Below, one piece after another: positions 41,709 to 50,989 of a stretch of 64,000 bases of DNA. Under the pieces are notes generated by a model that saw only the letters and a program-made list of their open reading frames with translations, made no database searches and was not told the DNA's origin. The DNA lies in assembly GCA_052085365.1 (NCBI GenBank), contig JBQDFP010000009.1, positions 1 through 64,000 of the forward strand. Direction: 5' to 3'. Origin of the DNA: Canibacter sp052085365. Lineage in GTDB: Bacteria; Actinomycetota; Actinomycetes; Actinomycetales; Microbacteriaceae. Numbering within the stretch: position 1 is the first letter of the stretch; the number at the start of each line of letters is the position of its first letter. A program made the position numbers and the translations under genes.

Positions 41709-43553
41709 ATGTGTGGAATTGTTGGATACGTCGGCTACGGCGACACCGAAAAAGTCTTGATGTCTGGTTTGTCGCGACTCGAATACCGCGGCTATGATTC
41801 AGCGGGAATCGCGATTATCGATGACGAGGGTAACCTTGATGTGCGCAAGCGCTCAGGAAAGCTGCAAATGCTTCGCGAAGCGCTTGAAGCTGAACCAGTG
41901 CACGCGGGCACGACGGGACTGGGGCACACCCGGTGGGCGACGCACGGTGGCCCAACCGACGAGAACGCTCATCCGCACGTCAGCGAAGACGGCAAGCTGT
42001 CGCTGATTCACAACGGCATTGTCGAGAACTTTGCGGCACTGCGTGAGGAAATCGCGGATGCGGAGCTTGAGAGCGAAACCGACACTGAAGTGGTTGCCGT
42101 GCTGCTCGGGCGCGAAGTCCAACAAACAGGTGATCTTGAGCGAGCATTCCTGAACGTTGTCAAACGACTCGAAGGCACCTTCACGCTGCTCGCAGCACAC
42201 CGTGATGAGCCCGGAAAAGTGGTGAGCGCCCGCCACCATTCACCGCTGGTCATTGGACTCGGCGAAGGGGAAAACTTCCTCGGCTCCGATGTTGCCGCCT
42301 TCGTTGAATACACGCGACGCGCAGTCGCTGTGAACGAAGACAATATCGCAGTGATTACCGCTGACGGTGTGACGATCTCGGACTTTGCAGGCAACCCAGT
42401 CGAATTTGATGAATTTGAAATTGAGTGGGACCCAGAGGCCGCAGATAAAGGCGGCTGGTCGTCATTCATGGCGAAAGAGATCAGTGAACAGCCGGAAGCA
42501 ATTGACCACACGCTGCGCGGTCGCGTCCACCAGGACCACATTGAGATTCCTGAACTGACGGAACTTGGAGATGACTGGATTCAGGGCATCAACCGCATTG
42601 TGATCACCGCATGTGGAACCGCCTCGTATGCGTCAATGATTGGCGAGTACGGTATAGAACGCTGGGCACGTATTCCCGTAGAGGTCGAGCTCAGTCACGA
42701 GTTCCGATACCGGGAACCACTCATTGATGAAAGCACACTCGTGATTTCGGTGAGCCAATCGGGCGAAACAATGGACACTTTGATGGCCGTGAAGTATGCG
42801 AAAGAAATGGGCGCGCGCACGCTGTCCGTCTGCAATACGCAGAGCGCGACGATTCCTCGCGAATCAGACGCAGCTGTCTACACGCATGCCGGTCCCGAAG
42901 TGGCGGTAGCTTCAACGAAAGCATTCTTGGCGCAGGTCGTTGCTCTGCAACTGATTGCGCTGCATATTGGCCGTGTGCGCGGTGTGCTTGATGCTCAGGA
43001 ACAAACGAATGCGGTGGCCGAGTTGAATGCGCTGCCAGAACGAGTACGCGAAGCGGTGAACACTCATGACGAAGTGAAGCAGCTAGCACACTGGATGGCC
43101 GACTCGCGGTCAGTGCTGTTCCTGGGGCGAAACGTGGGGTATCCGACCGCGCTTGAAGGTGCGCTCAAACTGAAAGAGATCGCTTACATTCATGCTGAAG
43201 GCTTCGCCGCTGGTGAGCTCAAACACGGACCAATCGCGCTCATAGACCACGGCCAGCCCGTTTTCGTCCTGGTGCCGAGCCCACGAGTTGCGCCGGTGAT
43301 GCACGCGAAAGTTTTGTCGAATATCCAAGAAATTCGTGCACGTGGTGCGCGGGTGATTGCGATTGTTGAGACGGGCGACACCTCGGTGTTGCCCTATGCC
43401 GATGAAGTAATTCGCTTGCCGTTGACCGACGCCATGTTTGAACCGCTGCTGCAGGTGATCCCCCTGCAATGGTTTGCGCTTGAACTGTCAACAGCGAAAG
43501 GACTTGATGTGGATCAGCCACGTAACCTTGCCAAATCGGTGACCGTCGAATAA
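41709..43553 (+). CDS. glmS: Glutamine:fructose-6-phosphate aminotransferase
   Basis: GlmS makes glucosamine-6-phosphate, the entry step to UDP-GlcNAc. The start must be ATG 41709, because the catalytic Cys follows the initiator Met directly (MCGIVGYVG), giving 614 residues. The N-terminal glutaminase domain includes EYRGYDSAGIAI and GHTRWATHGGP. Two SIS sugar-isomerase domains follow, seen in VISVSQSGETMDT and the closing NLAKSVTVE. The longer frame from 41649 is not used. acpS follows after 36 nt. Confidence 0.97.
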   Translation: MCGIVGYVGYGDTEKVLMSGLSRLEYRGYDSAGIAIIDDEGNLDVRKRSGKLQMLREALEAEPVHAGTTGLGHTRWATHGGPTDENAHPHVSEDGKLSLIHNGIVENFAALREEIADAELESETDTEVVAVLLGREVQQTGDLERAFLNVVKRLEGTFTLLAAHRDEPGKVVSARHHSPLVIGLGEGENFLGSDVAAFVEYTRRAVAVNEDNIAVITADGVTISDFAGNPVEFDEFEIEWDPEAADKGGWSSFMAKEISEQPEAIDHTLRGRVHQDHIEIPELTELGDDWIQGINRIVITACGTASYASMIGEYGIERWARIPVEVELSHEFRYREPLIDESTLVISVSQSGETMDTLMAVKYAKEMGARTLSVCNTQSATIPRESDAAVYTHAGPEVAVASTKAFLAQVVALQLIALHIGRVRGVLDAQEQTNAVAELNALPERVREAVNTHDEVKQLAHWMADSRSVLFLGRNVGYPTALEGALKLKEIAYIHAEGFAAGELKHGPIALIDHGQPVFVLVPSPRVAPVMHAKVLSNIQEIRARGARVIAIVETGDTSVLPYADEVIRLPLTDAMFEPLLQVIPLQWFALELSTAKGLDVDQPRNLAKSVTVE

Positions 43554-43589
43554 ACGGCTGGTGGTGCTGAATAACAGGTGTGAGGCTCA

Positions 43590-44018
43590 ATGATCTACGG
43601 AATCGGAGTCGACAGTGTCGATATTGCACGCTTCGAGGCACAGCTCGAGAAAACGCCAGCACTGCTCACCAGGCTGTTCACACCCGACGAGCGTGACCTG
43701 GCTTCGGCGTCATTAGCGGCAAGGTTTGCGGCAAAAGAAGCACTCGTGAAGGCATTCGGTGACTCGTCCCTTGTGGTTCAGTCGGAGCACCCTCCTGAGC
43801 CGGGTGAGACTGTTGTGCTCGGATGGCAAGATATCGAAGTGCTTCGCGTTCCAAAAACCCGGCCTGAGTTCACGCGAACCACGGGCCTTGACTGCATGAT
43901 GCACGCTGCAGGAGTAACTAGAGCGCACTTGTCGCTCACACACGACGGCGGGCTCGCTACCGCGTTTGTTGTGCTTGAAGCGAGTGTTCCAACCCGCGAC
44001 AACACTGAACGCGAGTAA
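43590..44018 (+). CDS. acpS: Holo-[acyl-carrier-protein] synthase
   Basis: AcpS transfers 4'-phosphopantetheine from CoA to acyl carrier protein. The 142-residue product has IGVDSVDIARFE with the Mg-binding Asp near residue 8, and RFAAKEALVKAFG with the second ligand Glu. The purine-rich GGTGTGAGG lies upstream of the ATG. It sits between glmS and alr, a common order in actinobacteria. The NAD(P)HX-repair gene sometimes found between acpS and alr is absent. Confidence 0.95.
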   Translation: MIYGIGVDSVDIARFEAQLEKTPALLTRLFTPDERDLASASLAARFAAKEALVKAFGDSSLVVQSEHPPEPGETVVLGWQDIEVLRVPKTRPEFTRTTGLDCMMHAAGVTRAHLSLTHDGGLATAFVVLEASVPTRDNTERE

Positions 44019-44046
44019 CCTCGGGTGCAACGGTGAGGAGTGCGGC

Positions 44047-45201
44047 GTGAGAAGTGGCAGAATGCGAGTCGCTGAAGTTTCAGTAGCGGCAATTCGGGAG
44101 AATGTGCGTACGCTTCGAGCGCGCACAGGTGGCAACTTGATTGCCGTGATTAAAGCAAATGGCTACGGTCACGGGCGTGAAATCGTTGCGAAAGCCGCAA
44201 TGGATGGTGGTGCGACGCAGCTCGGCGTTGCTGACCTCGAAGAAGCACTGCTCTTACGTGAATCAGGAATAGATGCGCCTCTCTTATGTTGGTTGCACGG
44301 GACTGACGTTGACTTTGGTGAAGCGCTCGCCACCCGCATTGAACTCGGTGTCAATCACCTGTCACAGCTCGAACAGGTGGCAGAGGCGCGAGAAACACGA
44401 CGTAAACGTGGCGCCGTGCAAGCTCAAGCTCCTGCCGTCATCCAATTCAAACTTGACACCGGACTGAGCAGAAATGGTGCCGGAGAAGGCGAATGGGAAG
44501 AACTCTTTGCCCGCGCTGCAGAGCTCGAACGGGACGGCGCAGTGCGAGTACGAGGAGTCTTTAGTCACCTTGCAAATGCTGGCGAAGAGAGCGATCTTGA
44601 ACAAGCCGCACAGTTCGATCGTGCGATCGCATTATCACACAAGCACGGCATTGATCCACCTCTGAAACACTTAGCGGCGAGCGCTGCCACACTGAACCGA
44701 CCAAGTCTGCGCTACAACACGGTGCGGGTTGGTATGGCGTGCTTTGGATTAAGCCCGTTTGCGGGCGTCACGAGCGCTGACCTTGGATTGAGGCCAGCGA
44801 TGAGGCTGCGTGCAGAAATTGTGTCGCTCAGGGAAGTGAACGCAGGGACCGGGGTGTCGTACGGCTACAACTATCGAGCCGTGGAAGACACTGTATTAGC
44901 GCTTGTCCCGGTGGGATACGCTGACGGGATGCCACGCGCGCTGAACAACTCGGGCGCGACAGTATCGGTGCACGGGCAACATCGACCCATTGTTGGACGC
45001 ATCGGTATGGACCAGTGCATTGTTGACCTCGGTCGTGAACTGGGGGCGAGAGTCACACTTGGAGACAAAGTGGTGCTGTTCGGTGATCCGGAACAGGGCG
45101 ACCCGCCAGTTGAAGATTGGGCGGACCGTTTACACACCATCAACTATGAAGTCGTGGCACGACTGGGGTCTAGGCTCAGCCGTGTTGCGGTAGACCTGTG
45201 A
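44047..45201 (+). CDS. alr: Alanine racemase
   Basis: Alr makes D-alanine for peptidoglycan using PLP. I choose GTG 44047, with GAGGAG 6 nt before it, giving 384 residues; the frame opens earlier inside acpS, and ATG 44062 is an alternative. The PLP Lys is in IAVIKANGYGHG and the catalytic Tyr is expected in GVSYGYNYRA; the C-terminal RIGMDQCIVDL block is typical. It is followed by the tsaE-tsaB-rimI-tsaD set. Confidence 0.95.
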   Translation: MRSGRMRVAEVSVAAIRENVRTLRARTGGNLIAVIKANGYGHGREIVAKAAMDGGATQLGVADLEEALLLRESGIDAPLLCWLHGTDVDFGEALATRIELGVNHLSQLEQVAEARETRRKRGAVQAQAPAVIQFKLDTGLSRNGAGEGEWEELFARAAELERDGAVRVRGVFSHLANAGEESDLEQAAQFDRAIALSHKHGIDPPLKHLAASAATLNRPSLRYNTVRVGMACFGLSPFAGVTSADLGLRPAMRLRAEIVSLREVNAGTGVSYGYNYRAVEDTVLALVPVGYADGMPRALNNSGATVSVHGQHRPIVGRIGMDQCIVDLGRELGARVTLGDKVVLFGDPEQGDPPVEDWADRLHTINYEVVARLGSRLSRVAVDL

Positions 45202-45235
45202 GCGGCTTGCACCCGTGACCTCTATTGCGGGGCGG

Positions 45236-45241
45236 TATTGT
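45236..45241 (+). promoter_or_regulatory. -10-like element before tsaE
   Basis: TATTGT ends 6 nt before the GTG at 45248. The same TATTGT and 6-nt spacing occur before the amidotransferase gene at 51002. Confidence 0.4.
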
Positions 45242-45247
45242 TGTAGC

Positions 45248-45778
45248 GTGACAGAATCGACCCGCTTCACCATCACGGACCCAGACGAGATGCATGCCCT
45301 GGGTCAGCAACTTGGTGCACAGCTTCGTGCCGGTGACCTGGTTCTGCTGACTGGCCCCCTCGGCGCCGGTAAAACAACGCTCACACGCGGTATCGGCGAC
45401 GGGTTGAACGTGCGCGGCCCGGTGACCAGTCCTACCTTTGTGCTTGCGAGGACGCACCCCTCGCTGGATGATGGCCCGTCGCTGGTGCATGTTGATGCGT
45501 ACCGTTTAGCTGATAGCACTGAACTGGATGATCTCGACCTTGATTTCAACAGCTCGGTGGTCGTCGCCGAATGGGGGGACGGGTTAATTGACGCCGGTGA
45601 TAGTTGGCTGCATCTGGTGATCGCGCGTCCCGAGGGCGACATCGTCGACGCGGACGATGTCGCCGACGCTGAGCAACACTGGGACGAAGAACCGATCGAG
45701 CCTCGGCTCGTGACCATCACCCGTCACGGCGCGCGCTGGATTGACCTAGAGATATTACTGCCGGGGGAGCACACATGA
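45248..45778 (+). CDS. tsaE: t6A biosynthesis ATPase TsaE
   Basis: TsaE is the ATPase that resets the TsaB-TsaD complex making threonylcarbamoyl-adenosine in tRNA. I start it at GTG 45248 (MTESTRFTITD), giving 176 residues. The P-loop is LTGPLGAGKTTLTRGIG, the family block TSPTFVLARTH and the Walker B-like SLVHVDAYRL. It overlaps tsaB by 4 nt (ATGA). Confidence 0.94.
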   Translation: MTESTRFTITDPDEMHALGQQLGAQLRAGDLVLLTGPLGAGKTTLTRGIGDGLNVRGPVTSPTFVLARTHPSLDDGPSLVHVDAYRLADSTELDDLDLDFNSSVVVAEWGDGLIDAGDSWLHLVIARPEGDIVDADDVADAEQHWDEEPIEPRLVTITRHGARWIDLEILLPGEHT

Positions 45779-46413
45779 CGTTTATGGAAAAGACAGGAAG
45801 TGTTCCGCACAGTGACGAAGTGCTACTCGCTATTGACTCATCACTGGGGAGCGTCGCCGCCGTGTCGGTCGGTGACACGGCCTGGCAAGTAGCGCATGCT
45901 GACCCGCTGGGTCATGCCGAAAACATTGGAAACCTGATCATCCAAGCGTTGCAACTTGCCGATGTACGTGCTGCGCAAGTAACCGGTGTCGTAATGGGGG
46001 TCGGTCCGGGACCATTCACCGGGCTTCGCGTCGGTATGGCTGCGGCTCACGGTTTCGCGTCGGGCAATGCTGTTCCTCTTCTTCCGGTGGTGAGTCATGA
46101 GGGGAACGCGTATGAGCTGGCGGTCGGTGAGGTCCGTGTCGTGCAGGACGCTCGGCGTAAAGAACTGTTTATTTCAGACTGGGTACGGACTACAGACTCC
46201 GCGCCACCCCTACTGGTTACACAGCCACGTGTGGTGCCACGTGAAGGCTATGAGCCAACTGATCACGATGTGACACCTGAGGCAGTGTCAGGAATCGGTC
46301 TGCTGGCCGCAGCGCTGCATAAGCTTCAGTCAGGCGAACCGTTTGCGGCACCTGAGGCGCTTTATCTGAGAGACCCTGACGTGCGACCTCCAGCCAAGCG
46401 GGTCGCGCTGTGA
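45775..46413 (+). CDS. tsaB: t6A biosynthesis protein TsaB
   Basis: TsaB is the inactive TsaD-like partner in the t6A-forming complex. The 212-residue product shows LAIDSSLGSVAAVSVGD, GVVMGVGPGPFTGLRVGMAA and the VVQDARRKELF segment. Like other TsaB proteins it lacks the metal-binding His pair of TsaD. It overlaps tsaE and rimI by 4 nt each. Confidence 0.94.
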   Translation: MTFMEKTGSVPHSDEVLLAIDSSLGSVAAVSVGDTAWQVAHADPLGHAENIGNLIIQALQLADVRAAQVTGVVMGVGPGPFTGLRVGMAAAHGFASGNAVPLLPVVSHEGNAYELAVGEVRVVQDARRKELFISDWVRTTDSAPPLLVTQPRVVPREGYEPTDHDVTPEAVSGIGLLAAALHKLQSGEPFAAPEALYLRDPDVRPPAKRVAL

Positions 46414-46910
46414 TTCCTCCAGTGATGAGGAGCGCACAGGTCACAGATGTCGATGAGATCGTGCGGTTAGAAACAGAACTTTTTGGCACAGACGCATGGA
46501 GCGAAGCGCTAGTTGAATCCGAATTAACGGGCGATTTTCGGGACTATTATGTTGTTGACCGTGCGGGCGAAATCTTGGGATATGCCGGGATTCTCACGAT
46601 CGGTGCCGAAGCTGATGTGCAAACAGTTGCAGTGTCGAACCAAATCCGTCGTCACGGCTGGGGGCGTAAGCTCTTGGCCCAGCTGTTGAACGCGGCGGTT
46701 CAGAGAAAATCAACTCAGGTGTTCTTGGAAGTGCGCGCAGACAACCACGCAGCCCAACAGCTGTATATTGACCTCGGGTTCGTCGAAATTGGTCGACGGA
46801 CCGCGTACTATCAACCCGACGGAGTCGACGCCATCGTGATGCGGCTTCACGGCGCCGCACTGCGTGAAGCTGCCGCGCTCTATCGCGCGAAAACTGAGGA
46901 GACCACATGA
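46410..46910 (+). CDS. rimI: Ribosomal-protein-alanine N-acetyltransferase RimI
   Basis: RimI acetylates the N-terminal Ala of ribosomal protein S18 and, in some bacteria, other proteins. The 166-residue GNAT protein has motif A as IRRHGWGRKLLAQLL and motif B as VRADNHAAQQLYIDLGF. It overlaps tsaB and tsaD by 4 nt, so the four genes are likely translated as a unit. Confidence 0.93.
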   Translation: MIPPVMRSAQVTDVDEIVRLETELFGTDAWSEALVESELTGDFRDYYVVDRAGEILGYAGILTIGAEADVQTVAVSNQIRRHGWGRKLLAQLLNAAVQRKSTQVFLEVRADNHAAQQLYIDLGFVEIGRRTAYYQPDGVDAIVMRLHGAALREAAALYRAKTEETT

Positions 46911-47971
46911 CGAACATGCCGGTAGTGCTTGGTATCGAAACGAGCTGCGATGAAACGGGTGTTGGCATTGTGCGCGGGAACACGTTGCTCGCGAATGCGA
47001 TCGCGTCGTCAATGGAAGAACATGCGCGTTTTGGTGGCGTCGTTCCTGAAGTTGCAGCCCGAGCCCATCTCGAATCAATCGATGCCACGATCCAGCAAGC
47101 CTTGGATGACGCCAACTTGAGCCTTACAGACATTGATGCAGTAGCGGTCACGAGCGGGCCCGGTCTTGCAGGCGCACTCATGGTAGGAGTGGCCGCGGCG
47201 AAAGGGCTTGCGCTCGCACTTGATAGGCCCCTGTACGCGGTGAACCATCTCGTTGGGCATGTCGGAGCCGAAATTCTCGCATCCGAGTCAGATCTTGAAG
47301 CTCCCACTATTGCGCTGCTGGTTTCGGGTGGACACACCTCACTTCTGCATGTTCGTGACCTTGTCAGCGATGTAGAACTGTTGGGTGAGACGATAGATGA
47401 TGCTGCGGGCGAAGCTTTCGACAAAGTCGCGCGTGTGCTCGGGCTACCCTACCCCGGCGGACCTCACATTGATCGAGTCGCCAAAGACGGCAATGCTGAG
47501 GCAATCAGGTTCCCGCGCGGGCTGACACGCACGAAAGACATGAAGAAGCACCGGTACGATTTCTCATTTTCTGGCGTCAAAACGTCAGTTGCACGCTGGG
47601 TCGAGAAACAGCAAGCCGCAGGTGTACCTGTGCCAGTCGCTGACGTTGCAGCAAGTTTCAGGGAAGCTGTCGCAGATGTGCTCGTGAGTAAAGCGGTCGC
47701 GGCATGTGTCGACCTTGACGTGCCGCGCCTCCTACTCGGAGGAGGGGTTATCGCGAATGTGCGGGTACGTGAACTTGCAGAGCAGCGCTGTGCAGAACAC
47801 GGTATCGAGCTGCGGGTACCACCGCTCAGCTTGTGCACTGACAACGGGGCGATGATCGCGTCACTGGGTGCGCAATTAATTCGTGCAGGACACGCCCCAT
47901 CAACGCTCGATTTTGGAGCAGACTCAACGCTGCCGGTTACCGAGATACAAATGAACCGGGCGAGCGCCTAA
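46907..47971 (+). CDS. tsaD: tRNA N6-adenosine threonylcarbamoyltransferase TsaD
   Basis: TsaD transfers threonylcarbamoyl to A37 of ANN-reading tRNAs. The 354-residue product has LGIETSCDETGVGIV, the metal-binding pair in NHLVGHVGAEI, SGGHTSLLHV and the C-terminal CTDNGAMIASLG. Last gene of tsaE-tsaB-rimI-tsaD. It converges on a nitronate monooxygenase gene with a 21-nt gap and no obvious terminator. Confidence 0.96.
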   Translation: MTNMPVVLGIETSCDETGVGIVRGNTLLANAIASSMEEHARFGGVVPEVAARAHLESIDATIQQALDDANLSLTDIDAVAVTSGPGLAGALMVGVAAAKGLALALDRPLYAVNHLVGHVGAEILASESDLEAPTIALLVSGGHTSLLHVRDLVSDVELLGETIDDAAGEAFDKVARVLGLPYPGGPHIDRVAKDGNAEAIRFPRGLTRTKDMKKHRYDFSFSGVKTSVARWVEKQQAAGVPVPVADVAASFREAVADVLVSKAVAACVDLDVPRLLLGGGVIANVRVRELAEQRCAEHGIELRVPPLSLCTDNGAMIASLGAQLIRAGHAPSTLDFGADSTLPVTEIQMNRASA

Positions 47972-47992
47972 CGGTCCGTGCGGTAAGTCTCC

Positions 47993-48934
47993 TCACTGCT
48001 CGATTGAACTACGCAAGCGCTGTTTCGCCTCAGTAAATTCTTGTTCGAGCCGCGCAATGATTTCGCGTGCCGGCTTCACCCCATCCACTGCGGCGATTCC
48101 TTGCCCGGAACCCCAAATGTCTTTCCACGCTTTTGCAGCAGTCGTGCCGCCCGAACCAAAATCCATTTTCGACGGGTCGGACTCCGGGAGATTGTCTGGA
48201 TCAAGGCCCGCGGCTTCAATGCTGCCGCGAAGATAGTTTCCATGCACTCCGGTGAACAGATTCGAGTACACAATGTCAGCGGCAGAGCTGTCAACAATCA
48301 GCTGCTTGTATTCGTCGCTTGCGTTCGTTTCTTCGGCCGCCAGGAACGCAGAACCTACATACGCGAAGTCGGCCCCGGCCGCGACCGCAGCCAACACCGA
48401 AGCACCGTGTGCGATCGCGCCGGACAACAACAGGGGACCATCAAACCAAGCTCGGATTTCTCGGACGAGAGCAAACGGTGATTGCACACCTGCGTGACCG
48501 CCGGCGCCGGCAGCAACCGCGATGAGGCCATCAGCACCCTTTTCGATTGCTTTGCGAGCGAAGCGATCATTAATCACATCGTGCCATACGATCCCACCGT
48601 AAGAGTGGACTGCCTCGTTAATCTCAGGACGCGCACCCAGAGACGTGATTACGATCGGAACTTGCCGATCCACAATAAGTTTCATATCTTCGAGCAGTCG
48701 AGTATTTGAACGATGCACAATTTGGTTCACCGCAAAGATAGCGTCATCACCCGCGAGTTCACGGACCCGATCGATCCACTCGCCAAGTTGCGGTGTGGTG
48801 CGCGCGTTTAACGCCGGGAATGACCCAATAATGCCGGCCTGGCACTGCTCTGCGACAAGCTCTGGCGTCGACACAATAAACATCGGCGCGGCAACGACCG
48901 GCAATCGTAGATCGATATCGAGTGGGTGAATCAT
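47993..48934 (-). CDS. Nitronate monooxygenase (NPD family)
   Basis: The 313-residue FMN enzyme is predicted to oxidise toxic alkyl nitronates such as propionate 3-nitronate. The N-terminal VVAAPMFIVSTPELVAE and the catalytic His block AVAAGAGGHAGVQSP are clear, and the TIM-barrel glycine-rich FMN phosphate site follows (LAAVAAGADFAYVGSAF). AAGGAG precedes the ATG. The upstream GNAT gene overlaps its start by 4 nt (ATGA), so the two form an operon. Confidence 0.88.
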   Translation of the reverse strand: MIHPLDIDLRLPVVAAPMFIVSTPELVAEQCQAGIIGSFPALNARTTPQLGEWIDRVRELAGDDAIFAVNQIVHRSNTRLLEDMKLIVDRQVPIVITSLGARPEINEAVHSYGGIVWHDVINDRFARKAIEKGADGLIAVAAGAGGHAGVQSPFALVREIRAWFDGPLLLSGAIAHGASVLAAVAAGADFAYVGSAFLAAEETNASDEYKQLIVDSSAADIVYSNLFTGVHGNYLRGSIEAAGLDPDNLPESDPSKMDFGSGGTTAAKAWKDIWGSGQGIAAVDGVKPAREIIARLEQEFTEAKQRLRSSIEQ

Positions 48935-49494
48935 TGTTGTGGAACTCCTTGTGAGAATGGAAACGGCGGGCCCTCTGGAAAATCTGAGCGGGTCATATCG
49001 AGAAACAGTGCGTCATCGAGGCTGCCGTCCGGCCGTACCTGATAGTCGCGTAGTGTTCCAATTTCTCGAAAACCTAAACGAAGATAGCTTCTGATTGCGC
49101 CGGTATTATGCACATTCGGGTCAAGAGTGACACGAGTGACCCCCACTGAAAATTCGTGTCGAATTGCGAGCGCAAGACTCTCCTCACCCAGACGTGAACC
49201 TCGAAAATCGGTGCCCAAAAAAATATGCATCACCGTTGTGGGATATTCCGGGTCGGTCCCTCGTATAACCAGGAGCGCGCCCGCACAGCGTCCATCGACT
49301 TCAATGATGCGGGTCTGGTCGTTTTCAATGATCTCTTCCTGAACTCGAGCTTCTGAATAGTCAACCCACCAGTGGGCGACTTCTGGCTCGAGCAGAATAT
49401 TAAATAACGCAGAGGTGTCTTGTGGATGTGGATCGCGAAGCGTGACGCGTGGACCTATCAGATCAGGAAAACCTGCTGGTGGGGTTTCAAACAT
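48931..49494 (-). CDS. GNAT acetyltransferase, AAC(6')-like
   Basis: The 187-residue protein has a GNAT domain with pantetheine-binding FRGSRLGEESLALAIRHEF and the terminal block NTGAIRSYLRLGFREIGTLR. The N-terminal layout (VTLRDPHPQDTSALFNIL and VAHWW) resembles the Acetyltransf_8/AAC(6')-like group, which includes aminoglycoside 6'-acetyltransferases and siderophore acyltransferases. Substrate unknown. AAGGA is 5 nt before the ATG. It overlaps the downstream nitronate monooxygenase gene by 4 nt. Confidence 0.8.
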   Translation of the reverse strand: MFETPPAGFPDLIGPRVTLRDPHPQDTSALFNILLEPEVAHWWVDYSEARVQEEIIENDQTRIIEVDGRCAGALLVIRGTDPEYPTTVMHIFLGTDFRGSRLGEESLALAIRHEFSVGVTRVTLDPNVHNTGAIRSYLRLGFREIGTLRDYQVRPDGSLDDALFLDMTRSDFPEGPPFPFSQGVPQQ

Positions 49495-49543
49495 GAGCGT
49501 CCTTACGGTGTGAGAAACATGTGGTGTTCGGAACGAATGCAGG

Positions 49544-50122
49544 CTAGTGGCCCAGCGAGCTCAGCACCTGGCGGAGCAACTTGCCGCGACCACCCGCGAG
49601 ATCGTTCAGTGTTTCGTCTTGGAGGGCTTCCGCTGGAGGCATCCACGTCACCTCGAGCGCATCTTGTCTGGGACTGCAGCTCCCAGTGACAGGGACGACG
49701 AAGACGAGTGACACGGCGTGCTGGCGTTCGTCGTAGTATGACGTGACGCCCGGCAGAGGAAAGTATTCTGCAACTTGTGTGGGCACCGGAGAAGTTGGGA
49801 TTTGTGGGAAGGCCATCGGGCCGAGATCATTTTCGAGATGTCTGAAGAGTGCATCGCGAACGGTTTCGCCATACCGGACGCGCCCAGCAACAAGTGCGAG
49901 TGTCATCACGCCAGTTGGGGTGGATCTGACAAGGAGCCCAACCTCGTTGACTCGTCCCTCACCGTCGACACGGACCGGCACTGCCTCGACATAGAGGATT
50001 GGCATGCGTCCGCGAACAAACCGGAGCTCGTCTTCGCTGAGCCAGCCAGGATTTTCTGGAGGGAGATCATCCGGGTCTGTCGGTTCGGGTAAGTCAGCCG
50101 TATCAATGACCATGACTCCCAT
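49544..50122 (-). CDS. DUF4916 protein, Nudix-like with a degraded Nudix box
   Basis: The 192-residue product fits the DUF4916 group of Nudix-like proteins that are common in actinobacteria. The Nudix box is recognisable as G80-x5-E86-x7-R94, but the expected R-E-U-x-E-E-x-G-U is R94-H95-L96-E97-N98-D99-L100-G101-P102. Two of the metal-binding Glu positions are therefore His and Asn and one is Asp. Catalytic pyrophosphatase activity is doubtful, and a binding or regulatory role is possible. It is divergent from the esterase gene at 50190. Start uncertain between 50122 and an ATG three codons later. Confidence 0.75.
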   Translation of the reverse strand: MGVMVIDTADLPEPTDPDDLPPENPGWLSEDELRFVRGRMPILYVEAVPVRVDGEGRVNEVGLLVRSTPTGVMTLALVAGRVRYGETVRDALFRHLENDLGPMAFPQIPTSPVPTQVAEYFPLPGVTSYYDERQHAVSLVFVVPVTGSCSPRQDALEVTWMPPAEALQDETLNDLAGGRGKLLRQVLSSLGH

Positions 50123-50177
50123 TGTGCACGAGACAGGCCCGGATGTGCTGAGGTTCTTTACTAAATCAGTGAATTGG

Positions 50178-50183
50178 TAGGCT
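50178..50183 (+). promoter_or_regulatory. -10 element of the esterase gene, leaderless type
   Basis: TAGGCT is 6 nt before the ATG at 50190, with no ribosome-binding site between them. Confidence 0.45.
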
Positions 50184-50189
50184 TCCGAT

Positions 50190-50921
50190 ATGCAGGAACT
50201 TCACCTAGATCGAGATGTTATTCAGTGGGCTGTTGACGGAGCGCTCTGCGACGCTGTCACGGCGAAACAGGCGCTCGCCGCAGGCCGACCATTGCTTGTG
50301 CTGATGCACGGCTATGGTTCATTTGAGGGTGATTTGATTCAGCGAGCACCGCAGTTGCCTCAGGGTTTCGTGTGTGCATCACCGCGTGCACCGATGGTGG
50401 CGCCAGCCCCGGTCGTTGATGGTTTCTCATGGTTTCCGCTTTCTCTGCAAGACGAGGGGATCTCTGCGGAAGAGGTTGTGGATTTCGCGTTGCAGGCAGC
50501 CGGAAGTGTCACAGAGTGGATTGATGACCTGGAGGCTGAAATCGATGCGGCCGGTGGTACCCGAGGTTCAGTGGTGCCTATGGGGTTCTCGCAGGGCGGC
50601 GTTATGGTTACCACTTTGCTGCGGTTACATCCCGGACGTTTTCAGGCAGGTGTGAACTGTTCCGGCTTTGTGGCCCCGGTAGCGTTGCCGGGCGACGATC
50701 AACTTCGAGGAGTGAAGACACCGTTATTTTGGGGTCGTGATGACGCGGATCCAATTATTTCTCGTGAAGCAGTTGAACATACCGCGGCATGGGCACCGGA
50801 ATTCACAACCTTGACCGAGAACCTCTATCCCGGCATTCTGCACGGCATCAATGCGCAAGAACTAGAGGATATTTCTCGGTTCTTGCATGAGCATGTTCCG
50901 GAGCTGTCTCACGAACAATAA
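50190..50921 (+). CDS. Alpha/beta-hydrolase, carboxylesterase/phospholipase type
   Basis: The 243-residue protein is an alpha/beta-hydrolase of the phospholipase/carboxylesterase group. The oxyanion-hole strand LLVLMHGYGS is near residue 35, the nucleophile elbow MGFSQGGVM near residue 131, the acid is in GRDDADPII and the catalytic His in ILHGI. It lacks a signal peptide, so it is cytosolic. Substrate unknown. It stands between a divergent DUF4916 gene and a downstream amidotransferase gene with its own promoter. Confidence 0.85.
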   Translation: MQELHLDRDVIQWAVDGALCDAVTAKQALAAGRPLLVLMHGYGSFEGDLIQRAPQLPQGFVCASPRAPMVAPAPVVDGFSWFPLSLQDEGISAEEVVDFALQAAGSVTEWIDDLEAEIDAAGGTRGSVVPMGFSQGGVMVTTLLRLHPGRFQAGVNCSGFVAPVALPGDDQLRGVKTPLFWGRDDADPIISREAVEHTAAWAPEFTTLTENLYPGILHGINAQELEDISRFLHEHVPELSHEQ

Positions 50922-50989
50922 TTCGTGCTTTGCAGACAGCTCGGTGACGAAATATAACGTTGGAGATGGTAAACGAGGCCGCGGGAACT

